A stretch of DNA of 64,000 nt from positions 10,491,001 through 10,555,000 of the forward strand of contig NC_046681.1 of the NCBI RefSeq assembly GCF_009870125.1. The letters run 5' to 3'. Position 1 is the first letter of the stretch, and the number at the start of each line of letters is the position of its first letter. The translations under genes were made by a program, and so were the position numbers. A model generated the notes under the pieces. The model searched no databases. It was given only the letters and a program-made list of their open reading frames with translations, and was not told where the DNA came from. Positions 11,375 through 25,100 of the stretch are shown piece by piece. The stretch comes from Drosophila pseudoobscura (Eukaryota > Arthropoda > Insecta > Diptera > Drosophilidae).

Positions 11375-12054
11375 GCAGTGACCTGCTAGGGGGGATACAA
11401 GAACGAAAGGAGCTGCTTGGGTATGGTACTGATAGCCTGAATGGGACGATCTTTAATCCGATTCTTCTCTTTGGAAATACATACATATTTTACGTATGTA
11501 TGTATTGCGTTCCATCTGACGGAAAGCTTCTGGAAATAAAATATTCCCTCAATTGTAGGCTCTCTTATACAATGTGATGCATCATCAAGATTTGGATAAG
11601 AGAATGGGAAAAGTTATTTTCGGGTGTAAACAGAACTTGGGAATTGGATACCCCAAGAACTCGAATGCTCGAGTGAACACTCTGAGTGATATCTTAAGAT
11701 AAGAGACCTCTTTTTGGATCCTTCCTGTACCATTATCATCACTGATTTTGCCGACTTTAAGTATGAAATGAAAAAATATAATTGGAGTGGAGTGTGAAAT
11801 GTCACGTTGTATACGCTATATTCGATAAGATAGGAAACAGAAGCAATTAAAGCCTGCCTCAATATAAGAGCACAAAATACCGCCAATTCGTTCCATTTGA
11901 ATTCAAATTAGGCGCCACATTCCGAATCGGCTGACATCTTCCGCTTAACAGCCCATGTTGTGTATAAAATCAGCAGTGTTGTGTCGTTATGGCTTCAGGG
12001 GTTTAAAGTGGTTCCCCTCCCCATTTTTCTGATATGACTATCTATATAACTAGC

Positions 12055-12092
12055 TATAAAAGAGCTTCAGTGATAACAGAGCTTTTCAGCTC
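12055..12092 (+). promoter_or_regulatory. Candidate TATA/Inr promoter without a gene behind it
   Basis: TATAAAAG at 12055-12062 is followed by TTTCAGCTCA, an Inr-like site with its A at 12088, 33 bp from the TATA start. That is near the usual fly spacing. The only downstream ORF is 22 codons (ATG at 12142) and runs into the repeat that begins near 12182. A real gene may have been cut by the insertion, or the motif pair is chance. Confidence 0.3.
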
Positions 12093-12181
12093 ACTTGCGG
12101 TTCATTTGAGTCAGTTCAGGTTCATTGCGGGTCTCAGCAGCATGTGTCCCACTCCAAGTCTCTGGGCTTGCAACATGCGGT

Positions 12182-13185
12182 CAAACCTCAGCAACACGCT
12201 CTTTTTCGTTTAAACCTCTTTTTACGCAAAATGCAATAAAAGCAACTATTAAGAATACACCAGTTAAATAGAAAATTGATTCATCAATCGTGCAAAATTG
12301 AGTGGGCATGGCTAAATATTCCATATAGATAGTATTATTCAACGGAACAAAGAATATGAGAAAATTTGAATTTGCCGCAATTCGCCGCAGTTCGCCGCAT
12401 TTCACCCCAATTCGCTTTAGCAACAATGAGTCTCATTCCATACACAAATGTTGCGCATTCCATACACAAAAGTTGCGGCAACATTTACTTGAAAACCGTT
12501 TTTTGGTCAAAATAAAATACATAAAGGTAATTAAAAGAAGCAATCTTGTAGAAAATGCATTTATCTATGGGATAAAGCCAAGTGGGCAAATCTATATAGC
12601 TTGAAATATAGGCAATACCCGATTCGCCGCAGTTTCGCTTTTGCAACAATGAGTCTCATTCCATACACAAACATGTTGCTAATTCCATGCACACATACCC
12701 TGGGGCAAATGGATGTTATAGAATTGTGAATACGTTTGTCTTCCAAGGCTCAGGATCGAGATAAATATATACAAGATACTAATAAGCCACATGAATAAGT
12801 TAAAAACATATCAATTTGAGAAAAGGTGTTAATAAATTACGTTTGATCTTCATATAAAATTAGCGAAATAGGGTGTACAAAGGGCTATACACGCATCACG
12901 TCTTCAAATACCAGCAACACTGCGACTCTTTTTTGGTTGGACTTTTTCGTTTAACCCTTTTTTTACAATAAATAAAATAAAAGCAAGGATTAAAAACTAT
13001 CCAATCTTGTAGAAAATTGATTCAGCAATCGTATAAAATTATGTGGGCATGGCTAAATGTTCTATATAGCTAGTAATATTCCACGGAAGATCAAAATCGA
13101 GGAATATGTATGATGGAACTTGAATTCGTCAGTATATTTACGGTATATTTTTTAAATGATATGGTATATTTCGGAGGGTCAGAAA
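12182..13185 (+). mobile_element. Nested/duplicated repeat cluster related to the Hop-side element
   Basis: Three related segments lie in one orientation: 12182-12360, a short diverged one at 12525-12605, and 12911-13110. Shared blocks include TAGAAAATTGATTCA, GTGGGCATGGCTAAAT and TTTTTCGTTTAA. A second pair shares GCAACAATGAGTCTCATTCC (12420 and 12642) with TTCGCCGCAGTTCGC-like flanks. The right edge (13104-13185) carries the GGTATATTT module and matches 576-680 in reverse. This looks like several copies of one short non-autonomous element inserted in or duplicated beside each other. No transposase ORF is seen. Confidence 0.65.
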
Positions 13186-14137
13186 TAGTGTTTCCGTGTA
13201 GTTAAAAAAAAAAAAAAAATATAAACAAAACAAATAAATATATCAAATATTATATAAATAATACCTATTTATATATATAAAATTTCAGTGCATTCAGCGA
13301 TAAAATTCAGATTCATTATATGTAGAGGAAAATCACATTTAAAATTAGCTTGAAATATGCTAACAGGGCATCACTGACGGCTCGTATGACACAAAACCCC
13401 ACAAATGGGCGCCTGGCCCCACACATTTTTGGACTCCGTCGGTCGTGCGAGTGTTTCGCGCTTTGAAAAATTGAAACAGCAAAAACTCGCGCCGCGCCAC
13501 TGAAACATAAAAACATGGTTCACGCGAAAACACAGAAATTATGGATATTTTCTCGACCACACTCCGCTGAAAACAACAAGTCGTGAACGTCTATAAAAAT
13601 TGTGTAAACAGCTGTACTGAACTCATTAAAATATATTGTTTATATTCTTTTGGGATGCTATTTGCAGAGAGAGGCTGAAAAATACACTCAGGTCCGGTCC
13701 CAGCGGCCCCTTCTGCCACCCTAAATAAGGGCCTGGAATGTAGTGTTTATGTGTATTGGTGCGGTCCAGTTTTGTGTATATCAAAGTCCTTTGCGTGTTT
13801 ACCGATTGTGCAGGAAAATTAAGAAAAGCCAGTGGATAAGTTCTGGCTGCTGGAGAAAAGTGTGCGGAAAAAAGCAAAAAGGACAACGAATTAGTCATTA
13901 GATCAGAGGCAGCGCTCCCCTGCTCACTACGGCGCATCCTGTCCGTTTGTGTATGTGTACGTGTGTGTATGTGTAGTGGTGTCTATTTTCGTAGTTCCGC
14001 CGGTTTTGGCACAACAACAAAAACAGCAGCAAAAGCAGCAGCACCACCAACAACAACAACTTGTTTGTTCCATGCTTCAACGCTTCCCGAACCCTTTGCC
14101 GCTGGAGTAGGAGGAGGGTGAAGAGGAAATCGAGAGA

Positions 14138-17100
14138 ATGGAGCGTAAATTTACGCGCGGCTTGAATAAGCTAACTTCGGCGGGCCAGATGAGAGAGAAT
14201 GTCTCTCAGCTGGTGCGTGAGAGTGCCGTTTTGGTAAGTAATCGTTGTTTTTGCCGGCATTTTGTGTCTGTAATACAAGGTGAGGCATTTACTGCTTTTC
14301 GAGTTGCCTATTTTTGTGGTACGCAAACGCAACTGAAACGCAATGAGCCACATGCTATGACTCATCTTGTATTAAAACTCCCTGCACCTGCATCTCATTC
14401 CACCCCCAAGATAAATCGAAGCTTAGGCAGTTACGTGCTGCATTACCTTCTGATATATGTACCTTGATTCTATTCATGCTATATCCTCACTTACTCCATC
14501 TCTGCTCTCTGTTTTCGTTTTACAGTTTTATTTCGGTACAAAACTGCAGTTTTTTTTCTCCATGTGGGTGTGTCACTCTCTCTCTCTCTCTCACTATGCA
14601 TTTTTTGTTGCAGTTGTGTGTGTGAACAGAGGAATTTATAAAAACGAAATTATATAGAATTTTGTGTACCATTGATACTATATCCATGCAAATGACATTT
14701 TTTCTATATTTTCTTTATTCAACGGAATTTCCCACAAATATTTCCCCCCTCTCCTGTCCTATTGCAACACACACACACACAATCAGAGACTCTTTCGTTG
14801 GCAAACATCCAAAATGTTTGAATTTTAATATTATTTTCTTTTCACTTAGCACATTTCATCGTCAGATCATATGTTTTTATAAGGAAAAATAATTCATTCA
14901 CGTTCCATTGCATAAGCCGCCAAGTCATCGTTAGGTTCGTTGTGTGAGGGGGCGGGCGACGGAAGACTTGTTCTCAAGTGGAACTGTTTTTTGTATTAGT
15001 GATGGGAGCGGGGCGGGCAGGGGATGAATCGCAATCGTCACGAAATCACAGAATACCAAGAATTTGCATATAAATATGGTAATATCTGAAAAAAGAGATT
15101 TAGCTCGGATAGAGATATGGACCCATGTGTATATAATGGACAGCCCATGTCCATCTCTAATGTTGTTTAGTTCTTCCTCTCGTGTGGGACTTTTCCTGTA
15201 ATTCTGTCCACTCTTCCTGCTCTCTCTCTCTCTTTCTGCTGAGTAAAGTTCATTTGATTAGAGAGAGAGAGAGAGCTTGACACGTCAAGGCCATGAGTTG
15301 TAATTCCACAGCATCCACTTTTGTTTATATTCCGTGGTTAATGATAATGAGGTGTGCCTAAGAACACACGGCAGTGGTAATTCCCTAAAGTGGAGGATCA
15401 CTGAGGGGAATTTATGTTGTTAAACGAAAACTGTATGTTTGTTTAAGGCTAATCAAGGGAGTTCATAAGTTTGTTTAAAGCTAATATAAAATGGATGTAT
15501 CTGTTTGCTTTTTGACTATTTTTAGCCTGTTTGAATTCCTCTTATCGGTGTTTGTCTGTGTACAAGGCGTGCCTCGATTTGGCTTTTTTTTTTTTGGCTG
15601 CCTCGCCCACGTGTAGCGGTCTCTTCTCCTTCCCCCACACATTATTTCCCCACTAATTGCATTATAGACCAACGAAAATCATATTAGAGCCACACCATTA
15701 TCCACGCTTCCAATGTCAATTACGAGTGGGGGGTTCTCTCTATCCTCCACCACCTCTCCTCCCATAATTCAATTAGTGCGTAAAGTGAGAGTCGAACAAT
15801 CAACAATCAACTCTGTACGACAGGCAATCAAGCCATAATAAGCAGCTGTTGATAGATATAGAGATAGAAGGTTCGATTTGGAGGCCAAACCAAGTATTGG
15901 ATACCCTTGTTGATCGTAACAGCAACAGGTGCAGGCGAAGCTCCATCTTTGGTTGTTTCTTCGACTATAGATGGTATTCTCCCATAGTTTATGGTGCATC
16001 CTCTTTCTCGAATAAACTATAGCCTCTGTACTCTGTAGAGTATTAGTGCAGTACCGATGGTTGATGGTTGAGTGGGCTATTGTGGGCCGCAGTGGAATGT
16101 GGACTGTGTCTTCATTCCAACATTGTCATGGGGTCTTGCACATCCCATCCCAAAATGATAGAAAATTGCTCTATGTCTATTTAAGGGGACATTTCTCTCT
16201 CTCTCCTTTTCCTCCTAACATCGCCAGCTCCAGCATTAATTAAATATTTCGTTATAAACGACAAAAATGTTGTTCACTTTAATGTAGTTCATGGGGTCAT
16301 GACACAATGAAGTTAACAAACATTTACGTTTGGTTTCCCAAAAGAAATTAGTAAAGATAAAAAGTCTTGACACACTTTAAAGAAAATATTTTACATTAAA
16401 TTATTTTCTCCCTGTTAAATGTGTGTTCTTTTTGCTTGTGTAGATTATGGCTCGAAACATGTGCCGCCGCAGTCTGTGTTATGCGATATCGCAGGGTAAA
16501 TATCATTTGTGTGGTTTGCATTAAGCACAAAATTTACAGCCCTCCCCCAAAGGTCTGAGGAGGTCTGGAAATGTTTTGCATCAGCAAATTACGACGTGAT
16601 TACGCGAGGAAATGTTTGTGTGGAGCGTTTATATAAGAAACAAGATATCTTAACTCACAAACTGCATTTTCAAGGCCCCTTAAATAGCATTTGACTCACA
16701 GAAAATCTGATAATTTGAACGCGAGTTATTAGAAAGTTCTTTGAAAGATCTCTTAGCCTTGTTTCCTCCTAATCCTCTCACATGTGTAGTTCTCACTTAG
16801 TCGAACAGATTCCTTGAATATTCCCGAATGATTTATGGGACATGACTGTGCTCTTTGTATGCCCCTTTTTGGGGCATGACCTCATCTCTCAATAATGTTG
16901 AGCGTCAAGAAAACATCAATAAATGTGTATAAAGGTTCCTTGTATGGCAACCAAAACAAGCCCAAATCTTGAAACAAACAAACTATTGCGAAGATCTCTC
17001 CAAACGAAAGTCTCCCAGTGGGGAAACAGTTTGTGCTTTTTATTGGTTTGATTAATCCATTCGATTGTAATACAAAATGCCAGTTAGTACACGTAATGCA

Positions 17101-19146
17101 GACCTAATTTGTTTAATTTTTGTTTATGGTTTAATTATATTTAATGTGTCACAATGTTTGGCGACTGCCTGGTGGGGGGTTTCCTCTGTTTAATGAGTGC
17201 TTCATTGAATCGCTCTCCCTCCCTCTGCCTCTCACGTGTGAAGTGGCGACGGGTGAATGAGTGGAGTGTGTTTGGAATAGGAAGTGGAGTAGGTAAAATG
17301 GTCATGGCTCAAGTGCTTTTGCTTTCCTGCTGTTTGGTACCGTGTAATTTGTTAGAATATTAGTGGGGTGTATTGCGGTTTAAATATATTGAGGGTCTTT
17401 CCACAAGGGAACTTGGGGAATATTTAGAATGAGAAATTTGTTTTCCATATTTTGTCTGCATATGTATGTACATTGTCCAATAATTGTTTTATATATTTAT
17501 ATTTTTTTTTATTTAATATTTTTAATTTATACGATATACGTTGCGATTTATTGACTGATTCAGATCACAGTCTATTAATAAACCTTTGCTCACAATTATC
17601 CACTTTTGCTCACATGTTAAATCTCTAAATATAGTCGTACACCAAGAAAATACTTTCTGAAAATCTATAAATGTTATGTAAATGGTAAATATGTACATAA
17701 CTCCATGCACATATGTATGTGTATCCATTTTTTTACTTTGAAAAATTCTCCTTCCAGGTCATTGGGTGGTCGAGTCTTTATTTGAATTATTTTTAATTTG
17801 CTTTTTATTTCGATTTCTGTTTTTGTGGCTGTCGCTGTCGCTTTCGTTGTTGCTATTGTTGTTGTTACCTTGCTCTTTTTGCGCATCTCCTCTTTATTGT
17901 TTATATTCTACGTATTCCGTGCCGCTGCTTCTATTCTATATCTCGTATCTCGTCTGTTGGTCACAGTTTCTCCCCACCCCCCCTGCCGTACACCCCACCT
18001 CATCCCTCGCCGGAAATATCGTTTCCCAGCTTTTATGTTATTTTTTTGTGCCTGCCCGTCTGACTTTTTTGTTGTCGTGATGTTTGGCTACTTTCGGTTC
18101 TGTTTGCTCTGCCCCCTGCCCCCCTGCCCCCTTGTAATCGTATCTATATCTCTGCATTTCTCTCATCTGATCATACACATGTGTACACAGATCATTGAAT
18201 ACTAACCCTAACTCTTAATTCCATAACTTTTCTCTGTATCATTTTAGAAGAACAGCACTGGGAGCTATCAGCGTAGTCTCTCTATTGCGGTAAAAATATA
18301 TATAATAATATTAGCAAATATACGTAGTATATAATTGTTTAGTTAAAGCATTTACAGGCATGGGAGGGAAACCTACGGTTTGCTTAGAGGGAGACCTCCC
18401 ACTTCTCCTGGGGCGGACACCTACTGTTTGAGTACTTTTGTACATATAATTCCCCATTACGCTTAACGACAGAAGTTAAATCTAGTGAATATTACGTGGA
18501 TAGGGGTTTCGTTTCATGGCCCCATAGTTAAGGCACTATTTTAAATCTTTTGGTATAAATCTGGTAAAGATAAATGGATTTTGTCAATGAAATCTCGCCT
18601 ATAGAGACAACGGAGCTTACGAAGGGTCTCTCCTTAATGGTGAAAGAAGAATTTCAGTACTTTTGAATCAAAGAATTTCGATTGCTATCGTACATATTGT
18701 TACTGCTCTTCCGTTTATGGGATTAAGGGCTCGTGATTCCTATTTGGGGAAGATATCTGCTCCGAGACTGCTCTTGGTTCAAGCTTCCTGAATATGAAGA
18801 AAACAAGAGATTATGCTAAAAGATCTTCCATTCAGGAGAGCTCCTGAGGCGGACATCCAGTATGGATACCGCTTAGAACGGATGAAAGCACCCACTAAGC
18901 CGTGTTCTATAATGCCTGCTAAGGAAAGATGGTCTAGGGAAGGTATCCGACTTAGATGGAACTTCTGCTCAGAAGCATGGTAGGGATTTTCCTCTTAAAA
19001 GGGATTTACATAGAAACCTAATTCCTTTTCCAGATGTGTCCGCTCTACGGAGCTCTCACTGTAGAAAGTATAGTATGTATGTATATCCAGAGCTATTCCA
19101 GTTGAGTGCGTGCCTTGCACCGAACGACAATAGCAATCACAGCAGC

Positions 19147-19180
<34 letters not shown>

Positions 19181-22100
19181 GAACATTGGGTGACCTCAAT
19201 GTGTCCTCCTTGGAGCCGGTAAAAGTTTTATCGATTCCTTGATCTGACCTTGGACTCGCCTTCGCCTCGTTTTGGGCTGGGCTCTGGCCGCCACAAGATT
19301 AATTTTAATATGTCATGAGCATTTTAATTTGATTTTTCACAAGAGATAAACTTTCTTTTTGTATTCCCGACTGGCCAAACAAGGAAGAAGCCTTCTTTCA
19401 AAGCAATTAAAAGCAATGAACATCATCATGATGATGATTATGATGATGATGACGATGATGACGCCGTTTGACGATTATTTAGTGTGTTTATTGGTTTCTA
19501 ACGCCTCATATAGCCCCCCACCGTGCGACAGTCCATGTAAATATTGACATTGAAAACGTGCTACAACCAGAACCAGTACCAGTACCTGGAACACGATCTA
19601 CGCGAACCGAACCCCTACATCAAAAATAAGCATTGAAGCATCATCTGAAAACAGGTCTTGGAGTGAGAATGAGTCGTCGGGATTTCTAGTTAGCGGAGGT
19701 ACCGTAAGGAGGTGGGGTGGAAGGGTATATTTGATGGATGGGTATGGGGATTCGTTCTGCCACTATCGTTTTGTATCGTAAATAGATTGGTTGTGGTTTC
19801 CACAATTTTAAAGATATAATTTGGATTTTTCGTACAGCTTAAGATAATGCTACTATCTACCTATCTATAGAATATCATTACGATTGGATAAATATTATAT
19901 CCATTAATAGGCAAAGAGGTTTAATATTTCAACAAGGGATTTTCTAGCTTTTATTAGAGATATTCTATTGAAAGATCTTCCATTTTACCCTAGAATTATA
20001 TTTTTTATTGGATTTGTAGCATTATTAAAACGGTTTCTACTTCAAGAAAAATCTTTAAAATAAATTTTAAAATATTATAATAAATATTATAGCCAAAGAG
20101 GAGATAAGAATGTTTCCAGCTTCGTTAAAGGGATTTCCAACTGGAAGAAACTGCAGATATGTATCTTCTCCATATAATACCGATATACGAAATATTGGAA
20201 AACAGTTCTCGTAAGGGGCTTTTTCTTTTCGCCTCAGCAGGCGGAACTTCTGTGGAACGCTTTTTCTTTTTCATAGTTTGACTCATGGACACACCACATG
20301 CCCCTACGGCTATCAAAAAATCACCGCCCTGCCGGCTACGCTCCAATTGAGTTGCGAATTGCCGTGGCGGACCTTCAATTGCTCAAAAAATTGTTGCTAT
20401 TAAATTAAATTGTTTAAAATTCGCTCTCGTTTGTCCCACAAACAAACAAAAAGCCCACACAAACCGCCAAACTCTGCCAAAATAAATAAATGAATATTGA
20501 ATAAATACCAGAATAAATCTTTGTTCTCATTCGCATCGGGTTGATTGTTTGTGTCTATTTATTGTTCATTCTTTATGATTTACCAAGAATTTCACCTTCT
20601 TTGAGCTGTTGAAAACATTTAACCAACAACAAAATAATAATTTTTCTTACAGAGAATTTTGCTCCTCTCAATGTAGATATTTTTATGCACCGATAAATTA
20701 TGGCAACAGACAAAATGAGAACTAAGGGGAGGGAAAACTGTGAATGAAATGAATGCCAATTGGCTTTCGAGATACGCTGGGTAATGGTAGGAGAATATCT
20801 TAAGAAAGGTGCCAAAAATCAAGTGCTGCTGGAGAGAAACTCTCACTAGACAAAGTGAAAGGTGTAAGAAAGGTGAAGAGATTTTCAATGGTTTGTCATC
20901 GTGTCTTGTAAGCGCCGTCGTAAGCTTATCAAAAGTAGAAGCAGGGAGGAAGTTCAAAAATAATTTTGAAGGGCCTTTTGTGTAGTTCGTATGTTTTAGG
21001 TGGTTTCTCTTTCGATATGGGAAAGTTTCTCGAAAATGTTTTGTAGGGGAGATCATTTAGGAACTATTATTATTACGATTGGAAATGGTAAGAGAATCAT
21101 AATAATCCTTTGAAAGGTAAAAGAGTTATTTAGGTCTTTCTGGGGATTGGGTTCGATGTATTGGATATTGTTTTAGGGGTGTGAATGGACTGGTAACAAT
21201 TTCTCTATAAACTTTAAGCAAATCGCACTTTTAAGATAGAGTAACATTAAGTCTTGCACAACCACGGCCCAACCCTGTGACAAAATATTACATGTTCATA
21301 AAATGCCTATGAAATCATCGAAAAATGAAACTCCAACTTCTGTCACGCCCACCCACACACGATACGCCCACAAAGACACACCCACAGCGGGAGCACAGTG
21401 GGCGCCGACTGGCCCCCCAAGGCTTAAAAAAAAGCTTCTTCAGTGTTTTGTACCACCGCCTCCGCCATCCTCTGTGAATATTCCACTTGATATTTGTTTT
21501 GTTTATTTGCGACAATTATTGCTGACAGTTGTTTGAGCGGAGTTCAAGGGGGAAGTGAGGGGCGGGTGGGGACAAGTGGAGGCTGCTGGAGTTTGCTTTT
21601 GTTGCTGTTGCACTTTGCTCTATTGCATAATGAAAATAATCAAGAAACGAGCTGTCAAAGGAAAACGAATATTTAGATACCCTAAAATAACTATAGATTC
21701 TATTTATTATTTAATTACAAAACAATACAATCTCCGAAAGCAATTACAAATACAGGAAGTCATGTTGAGCCCATGACAAGGGTGATATTCTTTGTCAATA
21801 GCAGCAATCAGCACTTTCGGGTGAGCGGAATATGCAATTTTTGCAATGCCAGACAAGCGTGAACGACTATCAATCCTCTTCTGAACAAACTTCAGCTCCC
21901 AATCATAGTACCTCGTGCTGTAGGGCATCCACATAGCAAACCAATTGTTGAGGAACACAGTGGAGGGGCTCTTTACCCATCCGCCCACACCGCTACAAGA
22001 GTCAGACATTTGCCATTCAACTTTGTATTCATTTAAGTTGTTTACAGCAAAGTGATTTGCACCTCCTCCTTTAGAGGAAAAGTACCCCCCCCATTTGCAT

Positions 22101-25100
22101 GGATATAGACATTTGCATTGAATCGAATAGAACCGATTCTACTTATACGAGTAATGTCTACCTCTGGGGAATATTTCTTGTGCAAATGTCGTTCACTTTT
22201 GGCCAGAAAAAGTGTTAACCAGACAGAGGGGGCGAGGCGTGAGTCAGTTGTTAGCACTTGCCAGAGATTTTTCTATTGCTGACACACTTAACAATAAAAA
22301 CAGTAGAGAAAAAACAGAAAAGTTATTAACAAAACGAGTCAACTAACTAACTAAAACTCGCCTTCCGCTTGGACAACTCACAATGTCAGGTCTCTGTGTG
22401 CCTGGAGTTCTATTCTGCTGCTGTGTGCCTGGAGTTCTATTCTGCTGCTGTGTGCTTGGAGTTCTATTCTGCAAATATAAAACCCCCCAACGGATTGGAT
22501 TGCTGCAGAGTTCTAGAGTTGTTAGTGGCACACATAGTTCCACTGAAGTTCATTCCCATTTTGCATATACTCGTACCCTATGCATAGATATGACGATGTC
22601 AGTAACCTTTATTCCTAGTTGTGTTGTTTGTTCCTAGTTCTGTTCTTTGTGTTGTGCAAGCCTTTTGTTTTCTTTGAATGAAAGTTGAAATTGGGACTCT
22701 CCTACTGCCCTCAAACTAGGGAATGGCACAAAGCTGATGCGCTCTCTCTCTTGCTCTACTCGTATTTGTTTCTGGAAATGTGTTGTTGTGTCTGCAGTAG
22801 AGTTGAAATGGTGCTTCAAAGTTCAAAGTTCCTTTTATGATAGTTGTAAAACAATGAGACATTGGGAATCGGAGCCCAGCACCGAATCGAATCGGTGGGT
22901 TTCGGTATTCGCTTCGTTCGGCGTAAAGTTTACTGTGTCTGATCCGAAAATGTCGGTTGTTCTTTCACGCTCACTCTTTATTTGATTTTCTGACAAAGAG
23001 CACTAGCAAGCGGGAGGAAAATTGCTTGGGTCCGAAGGACTCCAATCCGAATCTGATTGAAGATTGAAAGCATTAAAGAGGCATGAGTTTGGCTGTGATC
23101 TTATGAATACTGTGGCTTCATGCAGTTCTCTATTGGGAACTATGGGAATTTCTTCTTAATCAAACATTTTCTACAATTTATTCTGAATTATAATACCTTA
23201 AGTATGGGAGATCACTATAGAAATCCCAGATTCTTCTTGACTTCTGATCCTCCAGTCAGTAGACCTTTCAGAACTCCTACTAAACAATGCCCACTACTAA
23301 TCTACTTATATCTTCAATTGTAATACATTTTCAATTTGTGAATGAGCATGAATGATATTTCCTATCAAACTTTGCCCTGCCCAACCATTCCCCAGCTCTT
23401 TTTTGATCAGTGTAGTATGCCACAAATCGTACAAATGTGGCTTGTTCTTTGAAACTTGTTTTCTGGCCACTTGCTGAATGAATTGCTGCCACTTTGCCCT
23501 CTCTAGCCAGTCGAGAAATGTCAAGCCAAAGATTATGGAATTACGGGTGTGGCACTCCAGTGTTTGGCCAAAAGCGAAGAGTTTATTGACCCCGCTTTTG
23601 AGTGTGTGTGTGTAGATCTCCACAATTGAGCAATTAATGAGAAGATACTTGAATTTTATTATGGCCATTCGGTGTGCAATTAACACATATTTCACACTCG
23701 CCAACCATCATCGCATCGGGAAAGACTGAGCCGAGACCTGAGACCCGGCTACAGTGGCGGCTATAAATGTAATTAGTTTGCCAGATTCTTGCTTCTGTTT
23801 TGTTGTCTGTCGTTTGTGGTCTTTGAATTTAATTGAAAGTGCTAAGTACTCTTTTTAGAAAGTTGCACCAGCCACACATGGCAGAAGAATCAACCTCCCA
23901 TTTCCTGCCCTCCTCCCCGTGGAGGCACCCAATTTTCCATTGGAAAAAAAACTGCACTGAAAATGTCAACTTTCCAGTGGCAGGCATCGTCCAGTGGCAC
24001 CAACAAATGAAGCAGATAACTGCCTCGGTGCTATCTTCAGATGTCTGTAATTAAAGAAACGACACACAATATTCTTGCAACAGGCAGCAGCAGACAGCCA
24101 CCGCCTTGCCTCAATTGTTGTGTTGTCTGCTGATTGAAATGGTGCCCTGTCTTTTACAGGAGAGCGACAGGGTATGCTGGGTTTCTTAAGGTGTTTGTAA
24201 GGCAGCGAAGGAGGCAGAGATTACTGAATTTCTGTCTTTTTCTGTGGGTATCCCTCCGTTGTGTGTGTTTTTTCCTGTAAGTTTCCACAGATATATATGT
24301 GGAAGTGTCCCTTGGCACCCAAAAACGATAGTGAAACCAAACTATCGTATAATTTTCGTAAACGGTCGACCAAACACTCGAAAAGTTAACACAAATGGAC
24401 TTAAAACTGAGTAAAAACTGAACAATTTCCCTCTCCCAGTGTGGCTTAGCAGTGAGTAACTTTCGTAGGAGTGGAGTCCATCTGATGACTTAATCATATT
24501 GTTGGAAACCTACGAACTATATACATATGTACCTTCAACGACCTTCCAGGGTATCTTCTTTTCTTGATTGATTTTTTCCACATTTTCCTGCACAAAAATG
24601 TGTGTGTACTCGTACGCTTTTCTTTTCTATGCCTTCTGGCTTTTCTTTTACTTTCTTTTCAGAGCGCGCTTCGATGTTTAATTACGGGTATTCGCTCTCT
24701 GAAGACAGACATTGCCAAGAACTGAGGCAGAGGAGAGGCGGCCTATGTACAAACATATGTCTAGTCTACTCTCACTCGCACTCTACTCTATTCCCATATT
24801 ATTAGTTTTCGTCTCCGTTGTCTTATTCCGCCTTTTTGTTGTATTGTGGGTTTTTTCTTTCGTTTTCCTGCGTGGGAACTTTTTCTTGCCTTAAGTTTTC
24901 CGCTGGTTTTTCTGCACTTGCTTTTGCCACTGCTTTTGATTTCCCGTCTTTAAGGGCAAATTACTCGTATTTTTCTGTGTGCAACTTGTCCCCAAGGTTG
25001 CTTCTGGTTATTCTTGTATTTCTTTGTATTTAGCTTCTGGTTAAATTGGCTAATAGCCTCCCCCCGAGCGGGCTTCGTTGGGAAACCAGTTACAATACCT

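Noticed and set aside
16444..16495. Possible extra Ziz exon ([17 protein letters not shown])
   Set aside because: The acceptor is plausible, but the only GT donor leaves phase 1, which does not fit the phase-0 neighbours.
17766..18205. Overlapping Leu/Phe-rich plus-strand ORFs of 104 and 135 codons
   Set aside because: Pyrimidine-rich intronic sequence; two frames are open at once and neither resembles a protein family.
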